From an uncultured Eubacterium sp. (GTDB lineage: Bacteria > Bacillota_A > Clostridia > Lachnospirales > Lachnospiraceae), in the NCBI GenBank assembly GCA_948468465.1, contig CAOKJJ010000171.1:1-10734 (forward strand): a stretch of DNA of 10,734 nt. Reading direction: 5' to 3'. Within the stretch, counting starts at the first letter, position 1. Each line of letters begins with the position of its first letter. A program made the translations under genes and the position numbers. Of this stretch, positions 6,166-10,734 are shown piece after piece. The notes beneath the pieces were generated by a model, which saw only the letters and a list, made by a program, of their open reading frames with translations, searched no databases and had not been told where the DNA came from.

Positions 6166-9100
6166 ATGATAGATTTTGCGGCAAAGATTCTTGTAAAAGC
6201 GCTGCAGGATATTTCTTCCTGGGATATTTTAGACGGCAGGGTAAGCTATGATGCGATTCCGCTCAGACAGCTGCAGGATATCTGGTATCATTCGGAAGGG
6301 AATATGGATGAGACTGCTCTGGCACGTAAGCTGGATTATTTAAAAGAGTGGATGGATTTTCAGCTGCAGGCAAATAGATGGAAGCCGGATGCCGGCACAG
6401 AAGGTTATGAAGATTTGCCGGCGGTGGGCATTTTTGACCTTGTACATTGTCTGGCATCAAAACTGACTACGGTAAGCAGGGGCAGGATGGTATACAGGTA
6501 TAAGTATTTAAAGACATGGCATTACCTGACTGGCAAAATAGGTTCGAACCTGTTTACAGCCAGTGCACTTGCGAAAAGAGACTATGAGAATAATATCAGC
6601 CGCAGGGATTTTCTAAATACAAATATTTTGTACCATGATAATCAGGTATTGAACGAGGTACTCGACAGGGGAATGTCAGAAAATCATTTCCACCTGCACG
6701 GTTCTACGCCGTATTTTCTGCTGTCATGGCTGTCGCTGATGAATTCTACAGTTATAGCGCGTACATCAAAGCTGTTAGACCAGATTAATGAGGAACCAAG
6801 AAGTCCGAAAATAAAGTACCGGTACAGCTGCCGGGAAGACAAATTCTCTATCCAGCATCTGAAAGCAGCGGCGGTCAGGGTATATTTATATGCCTGCCTG
6901 ACTGGCCAGATGATAGAATTTGGAGAATATCATGCATCGCCAGAATGGCTGCTGGATTATATACTTGATACAGAACTGCCGTATACAGGCAGTTTTGCAG
7001 AACAAATGTACTGTGAAGGGGTAATGGCATGCGAAGACGAAAGTCTTAGGGAGTATTTAGAGCATCAATTCGAAGAAAATAATATGGAATACCTGGACAG
7101 GTACAGAGGAATCTGCTGGTTTTTTCAGGAGTGCTTTCCGTATATTCCGCTAAATGCACTGTCTTTAGACAGACCGCTTTTTGGAAGGGAAAACAGGAGG
7201 AAAATTACTGGATATATTTCGCGTAATTATGAGCCGTTTGCCCTCAGCCGCTGTGCATGGCTGTTTCATGGGAAAGATTTCGAAAAATACCGCGCAGAAT
7301 GGATGCGCCAGACCCGGAATGCTTTAGAACATATGCTGCGGGAGCCGTATGCTTATGACTTAGGAACGATGCGGCAGCAGGTTCAGCAGGTAATTGACAG
7401 CCTGCACGCGGACAGCCCGCGGGAATTTAAGGATTATGCCCTTGGCAGCATCCCTCCGTGGGATGAGGATGACTGGCACCAGGCAGTTTTTTTCGGAGAG
7501 CGCTGGTTAATGTATGAGATGGAACGGAGGAGATTTTACAAAAAGAAGCAGGAGAACTGCGATGGCCATTTGTATAACCTGTTTTACATTTATTTGGTCA
7601 TAAAGGAAGCTTTCCGCAGTGAACTGCTGCAGAATAATGATAAAATCGGGTTCCGTAATTTTCAGGCTTATGAAAGGCGCAAGAACTGGTTCACCACGAC
7701 TTTTACAGTTGCAGAACTAGCGAGGATAGCGGTTGAGAGTGCTTTTTATAGCCAGAAACTGGAAAAACTGGAAATCAGGGTAATGCCGCAGAAAAGCTGC
7801 GCAGAAAATATACGTATGATTCATGGTTATGACCAGGTAATTGGGAAAATTCCAAAAGACTGTGGTGAAAAAGAGCCTGATTATTATTATGTCTTTCATT
7901 TTCGGAAAGAAAAGGACAGAATCTATAGGGACGGACAGTACTGGTGCAGACATGAAATGTATAGAAAAAAGCTGGAACAGCTGACCGGTGCGGTATTGTC
8001 TATGCGTGTAAAAAATCCGGAAACAGCAGTCCGTTTAAAAGGAATTGATGCGTGTTCCAGTGAAGACGGATGCCGGCCAGAGGTCTTTGCGGTTGTATTC
8101 CGCCGTCTGAAACAGCATACAGTATACCGTTCGGATAAGAAACAGCTTTTGCCGCAGTTAAGGGCCAGCTATCATGTCGGCGAGGAAAATCAGGATGTTT
8201 TAGACGGACTGCGGGCTATAGATGAAGCTGTTTATTTTCTGAATCTTGGGAGCGGAGACCGGCTGGGACATGCGACGATGCTGGGCGTAAATGCAGGTGA
8301 GTGGTACCAGAAAAACAGCTATACGGTCTCTATACGCCAGCAGGATTATCTGGATAATGTTGTATGGCTGTACCATAGAATGATTCATTACCACATAGCA
8401 AACAGCGACAATCTTCTGGAATATCTGGAACACGAATTTCATAGATATTTTAACCGCGTGTATGAAGATCATATCAGCCATGCCTATAATGCCGGTATCA
8501 TGAGCAGAAATGCAGATGGCAGGGACAGGATGCACCCGCTGCAGTTTAACATCCATAACTATTATTATGCATGGGAATTGCGCGGCGACGACCCGCGTTT
8601 GTATGTGAATGGTTTTTACGATACCAAAATGCTTTTGGAAATTCAAAGTGACGAGCAAAGAATGAACCCGCTTTTAAATCCTGAAAAACGGTATATCGCA
8701 GAGGCAGCAGTTTTATATCATACATACCATTACAATGATGATGTCAGAAGGGAAGGGAACAAGCCGGTAGTAGTAAGAATTCCGCGCCATATGGTAAATG
8801 GTATTGCGTTTTTACAAAAGGCGATGCAGAAAGATATTGCAAAAAAAGGAATCGCTATAGAGACAAACCCTTCTTCCAATCTGATGATCGGAGGTCTGGC
8901 AGGCTATGATTCGCACCCGATTGTATCGTTTCACAATAAAGGGCTGGTCAGTGATGCTTCCTTATTAGAGGATTGTTCTCAGATACATGTATCGATTAAT
9001 ACGGATGACCTGGGTGTATTTACTACTACGCTGTATAATGAGTACACGCTGATGGCATATGCGCTGGAAAATAAAACAGACCGGGAGGGCTGTAATGTAT

Positions 9101-9249
9101 ATAAAAAGGACATGGTATATGACTGGATTGACCGTGTGCGGGAAATGGGGAATGCACAGTCGTTCAGCAGGAAGCTGATGCTGGGTGATACGAAAGAAAC
9201 TGGTTTGGAACAGGAGAACGATTATGGTATACAGGAGAATATCCAGTAA
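6166..9249 (+). CDS. rdrB: RdrB-like adenosine deaminase of a RADAR-type system
   Basis: A 1027-aa divergent adenosine deaminase. All core ADA motifs are present in order: HxH metal ligands in SENHFHLHGS (H174, H176); HVGE (670-673), matching HAGE with metal ligand His and catalytic Glu673; GDRLGHA (H702); and SINTDDLGVF (D947 metal ligand, D948), with NPSSN and a SHP motif before it and TLYNEY after it, as in the ADA C-terminus. Large insertions lie between these motifs: about 300 residues more than classical ADA between HxH and HVGE, and about 190 more between H702 and D947. The Asp of the canonical HxHLDG is His178 here. RdrB proteins deaminate adenosine in RNA and, by later reports, (d)ATP, and form large shells with RdrA. 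GGGAGGG (6152-6158), 7 nt before the ATG, sets the start. Its end overlaps the next gene by 26 nt, which suggests translational coupling. Confidence 0.9.
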   Translation: MIDFAAKILVKALQDISSWDILDGRVSYDAIPLRQLQDIWYHSEGNMDETALARKLDYLKEWMDFQLQANRWKPDAGTEGYEDLPAVGIFDLVHCLASKLTTVSRGRMVYRYKYLKTWHYLTGKIGSNLFTASALAKRDYENNISRRDFLNTNILYHDNQVLNEVLDRGMSENHFHLHGSTPYFLLSWLSLMNSTVIARTSKLLDQINEEPRSPKIKYRYSCREDKFSIQHLKAAAVRVYLYACLTGQMIEFGEYHASPEWLLDYILDTELPYTGSFAEQMYCEGVMACEDESLREYLEHQFEENNMEYLDRYRGICWFFQECFPYIPLNALSLDRPLFGRENRRKITGYISRNYEPFALSRCAWLFHGKDFEKYRAEWMRQTRNALEHMLREPYAYDLGTMRQQVQQVIDSLHADSPREFKDYALGSIPPWDEDDWHQAVFFGERWLMYEMERRRFYKKKQENCDGHLYNLFYIYLVIKEAFRSELLQNNDKIGFRNFQAYERRKNWFTTTFTVAELARIAVESAFYSQKLEKLEIRVMPQKSCAENIRMIHGYDQVIGKIPKDCGEKEPDYYYVFHFRKEKDRIYRDGQYWCRHEMYRKKLEQLTGAVLSMRVKNPETAVRLKGIDACSSEDGCRPEVFAVVFRRLKQHTVYRSDKKQLLPQLRASYHVGEENQDVLDGLRAIDEAVYFLNLGSGDRLGHATMLGVNAGEWYQKNSYTVSIRQQDYLDNVVWLYHRMIHYHIANSDNLLEYLEHEFHRYFNRVYEDHISHAYNAGIMSRNADGRDRMHPLQFNIHNYYYAWELRGDDPRLYVNGFYDTKMLLEIQSDEQRMNPLLNPEKRYIAEAAVLYHTYHYNDDVRREGNKPVVVRIPRHMVNGIAFLQKAMQKDIAKKGIAIETNPSSNLMIGGLAGYDSHPIVSFHNKGLVSDASLLEDCSQIHVSINTDDLGVFTTTLYNEYTLMAYALENKTDREGCNVYKKDMVYDWIDRVREMGNAQSFSRKLMLGDTKETGLEQENDYGIQENIQ

Positions 9250-9508
9250 GAGGCAGGCGCAGAAGGAACAGGAAAAATGGGAGCGTCAGATGATAGACAA
9301 TTGGAAAAGCATCTGGTATGCAGGACTGCAGTCAGACAAACAAACGTACAGGCAGTCTTCTGAAGACTGTTTTGCGGAATGGCTGGATATGACTATGCAT
9401 TTTTTAAGAAATGGAAAGCTATCGAATAAACGTAGGAATTTTTGGATGAAAGCGGCATCCATTTCCAGTTTTTTTGCTTACATATATTTTTGTAGTATGG
9501 TGGAATAA
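9224..9508 (+). CDS. N-terminal part of SLATT-like RADAR membrane partner (frame broken at T7)
   Basis: The ATG at 9224 lies inside the end of rdrB and has AGGAG (9212-9216) at a 7-nt spacing, so the start is well supported and probably coupled. The frame encodes 94 residues: a basic, charged cytosolic N-terminus (MVYRRISSKRQAQKEQEKWE), a helical stretch containing SEDCFAEWLDMTMHFLRNG, then the beginning of a hydrophobic segment FWMKAASISSFF. After the T7 run at 9469-9475 this frame soon reaches a TAA (9506-9508), while the +1 frame continues as a membrane protein. Dropping one T would fuse both halves into a 199-aa protein with two transmembrane segments. RADAR operons often carry a small membrane protein of the SLATT or Csx27 type here. 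If the frame break is real, this product alone is probably inactive. Confidence 0.6.
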   Translation: MVYRRISSKRQAQKEQEKWERQMIDNWKSIWYAGLQSDKQTYRQSSEDCFAEWLDMTMHFLRNGKLSNKRRNFWMKAASISSFFAYIYFCSMVE

Positions 9509-9824
9509 ACAGAATGCAGCAGTAAGTGTGCTGACTCCGGTAATTTCCCTTATACCGCCGTATGTTGTCAGCCAGTGGATTAAAATCAAAAAGTATCAGG
9601 AGACCTGGAGCCGGTACAGTCGTTTTTATGTGTTGATTTTGCTGGAAATGGTGAAATATATTTATAACCTGGACCCGTATGGCAGCAGCCAGAATCCTCC
9701 GGCATGTTTTATGGATAAGGTGGTCAGCCTGACAGAAGAAAACAGAAATCGTTTTTATCATAATATGGTGAAAAAAGAAGATAAGATGTCCTTTCTTTCC
9801 CAAATAGCAGATAAGATTAAGTAA
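9474..9824 (+). pseudogene. C-terminal part of SLATT-like membrane partner, +1 frame
   Basis: This frame continues the hydrophobic segment as LLTYIFVVWW (TM1), then AAVSVLTPVISLIPPYVVSQ (TM2), a basic linker WIKIKKYQ, and a helix containing YSRFYVLILLEMVKYI. It ends with a charged tail and TAA at 9822-9824. Two closely spaced membrane helices followed by a cytosolic helix fit the SLATT class of pore-type effectors (inference from topology only). No ATG or Shine-Dalgarno allows independent translation of the membrane part: the frame opens with TTG in the T run, and its first ATG lies after TM2. It is therefore the 3' half of the gene at 9224, separated by a single-base frame difference. A sequencing or assembly error, a natural mutation, phase variation or frameshifting could each explain this. 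Confidence 0.6.
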
Positions 9825-9840
9825 GGAGCTGGAAAAAAAC

Positions 9841-9852
9841 ACATTGCAATGT
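9841..9852. repeat. 12-bp perfect palindrome after the operon
   Basis: ACATTGCAATGT is self-complementary and begins 16 nt after the stop at 9824. It could be a protein binding site, or chance in AT-rich DNA. Confidence 0.3.
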
Positions 9853-9880
9853 ATGTAGCAGCAGAATGATACAAAAGCCG

Positions 9881-9922
9881 CAAGACAGATTTACGGCATT
9901 TTTATAACGTAAATCTGTTTTG
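9881..9922 (+). terminator. Terminator-like hairpin at the operon end
   Basis: CAAGACAGATTTACG (9881-9895) pairs with CGTAAATCTGTTTTG (9908-9922): 15 positions with one G-T wobble and a 12-nt loop containing T5. It lies 57 nt after the last stop codon. There is no long T tail after the stem, so termination efficiency is uncertain, but no other candidate lies nearer. Confidence 0.5.
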
Positions 9923-10150
9923 CCAGCTGGCAGTATGTGTGATATTAAGATTATTGCTGAGATAAGCCAGTTCAGACAGTCATATTTATTAAACACAAAG
10001 TTTTATGACTGAATTATCTTGTAACGGTTCAGCTTGTCTGAACTGTTATGTTATTGTTCACGGGCAATGTCATTTACTTAAGGGTCAAGCATTATGATAG
10101 GCGATCGAAAATGCAAAATTGCGGTTAACTTAGTGAAAAAAGAAAGCGAG
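9923..10150. other. Non-coding region between operon end and IS remnant
   Basis: No ORF with a credible start and ribosome binding site was found on either strand. The stretch is AT-rich, stop-dense and contains the inverted repeats at 9968-10045. Its right part may be decayed 3' sequence of the transposase that follows on the minus strand, but I could not identify element ends. Confidence 0.5.
9968..10045. repeat. Nested inverted repeats
   Basis: CAGTTCAGACA (9968-9978) is perfectly complementary to TGTCTGAACTG (10035-10045). Inside it, CAGTCATA (9977-9984) pairs with TATGACTG, and GTTCAG/CTGAAC near the right arm forms a smaller hairpin. The set could fold into a branched RNA or mark the end of a decayed mobile element. 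Confidence 0.5.
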
Positions 10151-10159
10151 ATGTCTTGA

Positions 10160-10494
10160 AATGGAACAAAATAATGCAGGAGTTTCATGAATGTAGCAGA
10201 ATTTTGGACGGAGAGAAAAAAGCCGGGCACAGCTTTAAGACGGAACAAACTGCTTTTTTAAAACAGTTGAATCCGCCTGGAAATTGGTGTATATTAATCA
10301 TGTTTTGCACGGTAGCTTTCCGCAAGTTCTGGATGCATTCCCCTTCTATGGTGAGGAACATGAGAATGAGCTGCTTAAAGCCAAGCTTCCTTCTTGTTAC
10401 GTGAGAAGTCCCTGCCAGGCCTTTAGGTGTATTTTTCAGGGAGATCATCAATAGCGGCAAGCAGGATTGTTTTTACAGAATCAGAATACTTCAT
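10160..10494 (-). pseudogene. IS4-type transposase N-terminal remnant (stop and frameshifts)
   Basis: On the minus strand, an ATG at 10494 with AAGGAG (10504-10509) 9 nt upstream starts MKYSDSVKTILLAAIDDLPE and KYT, then reaches a TAA at 10423-10425. Directly after the stop the same frame reads RPGRDFSRNKK, and a second frame continues as KLGFKQLILMFLTIEGECIQ. The order 'LPEKY... PG.DFSRNRKL.F..LI..LL...G..IQ' is the typical N-terminus of clostridial IS4-type transposases. Further frame changes follow (for example RLKAVPGFF in another frame) and no DDE catalytic core is visible. It is a dead remnant flanking the defence operon. The family call comes from the N-terminal pattern only. Confidence 0.6.
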
Positions 10495-10543
10495 AATGGG
10501 TTTCTCCTTAGATTAAAAATAAAATATATACTGCAAATCCAAG

Positions 10544-10588
10544 GGCCGCTTTCGTTTCCTCTAAAACCCATCAGAAACGAAAGCGGCC
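10544..10588. repeat. Perfect 15-bp inverted repeat, GC-rich hairpin
   Basis: GGCCGCTTTCGTTTC (10544-10558) is perfectly complementary to GAAACGAAAGCGGCC (10574-10588), with a 15-nt loop. It lies between the start of the transposase remnant and the end of the minus-strand gene at the window edge. It may terminate that gene, although no clear T run follows on the minus strand, or belong to the IS element. Confidence 0.6.
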
Positions 10589-10672
10589 GCACATTTTACG
10601 TATTTTGTCAACTGTTATTACTCAACTTTCCAGAATAAACGCATGAATGGATATTCCCTAATTGCCATCTAA

Positions 10673-10734
10673 TTATTTGATCAGTTCGTCAATGGAATCT
10701 AATAAATCATTGGTATATAATACTCTCAAGACAG
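10673..10734 (-). CDS. Possible C-terminus of a gene running off the window
   Basis: The minus-strand frame from the window edge reads VLRVLYTNDLLDSIDELIK and then TAA (10673-10675). The composition (amphipathic helix, acidic, ending in Lys) is protein-like, and a hairpin lies about 85 bp downstream of the stop. Twenty residues are too few to name a product, and the other two frames carry early stops. Confidence 0.35.
   Translation of the reverse strand, partial: VLRVLYTNDLLDSIDELIK

Noticed and set aside
8200..8658. 152-codon minus-strand frame inside the deaminase gene
   Set aside because: It runs antisense to the HVGE/RLGHA region of the deaminase; no start signal.
9393..9842. 149-codon minus-strand frame over the membrane gene
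   Set aside because: Antisense of the TM segments; the plus strand has the coupled start, Shine-Dalgarno and operon position.
9841..10050. CRISPR array or retron-like ncRNA
   Set aside because: The repeats are inverted pairs, not regularly spaced direct repeats, and no reverse transcriptase or cas gene is adjacent; the RT fragment at 82-350 is a truncated group II intron type lying 9 kb away.
10156..10404. 82-codon plus-strand frame
   Set aside because: The minus strand carries recognisable IS4-type transposase motifs over the same bases.

Overview
The window looks like a chromosomal accessory region of a gut-type Clostridia (Lachnospiraceae-like Firmicute). The basis is AT-leaning DNA, strong AGGAGG-like ribosome binding sites, TTGAAT/TATAAT promoters with 17-bp spacers, and remnants of IS66-, IS4/IS1634- and group II intron-type elements common in that family. 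The taxon is inferred from style, not from a marker gene.

Layout. Bases 1 to about 1471 are a graveyard of mobile-element pieces: a group II intron reverse transcriptase fragment (+), the catalytic half of an IS66-type transposase (-) joined in frame to a decayed IS4/IS1634-like transposase N-terminus (-), and a second IS66-like fragment pointing the other way (+). Bases 1481 to 1756 hold what looks like a complete miniature transcription unit: consensus promoter, a 35-codon ORF with its own Shine-Dalgarno, and a long hairpin ending in T7. A second consensus promoter at 1787-1815 drives a tight four-gene operon on the + strand: a 413-aa protein I do not recognise (alpha/beta N-terminus plus TPR-like helices), a 968-aa P-loop ATPase, a 1027-aa divergent adenosine deaminase, and a small two-transmembrane SLATT-like protein whose frame is broken at a T7 run. 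Bases 9825 to about 10150 are non-coding, with a terminator-like hairpin and a cluster of inverted repeats. A decayed IS4-type transposase (-) and the last codons of another - strand gene close the window.

Interpretation. The ATPase plus long adenosine deaminase pair, followed by a small membrane protein, matches the architecture of RADAR, an anti-phage system (RdrA ATPase, RdrB deaminase, optional SLATT or Csx27 membrane partner). All ADA metal and catalytic positions can be found in the deaminase, so it is probably active. The most novel points are the extra upstream 413-aa gene, spaced like an operon member; the homopolymer frameshift in the membrane partner; and the tiny cistron just upstream. 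The flanking IS debris fits a horizontally acquired defence island.
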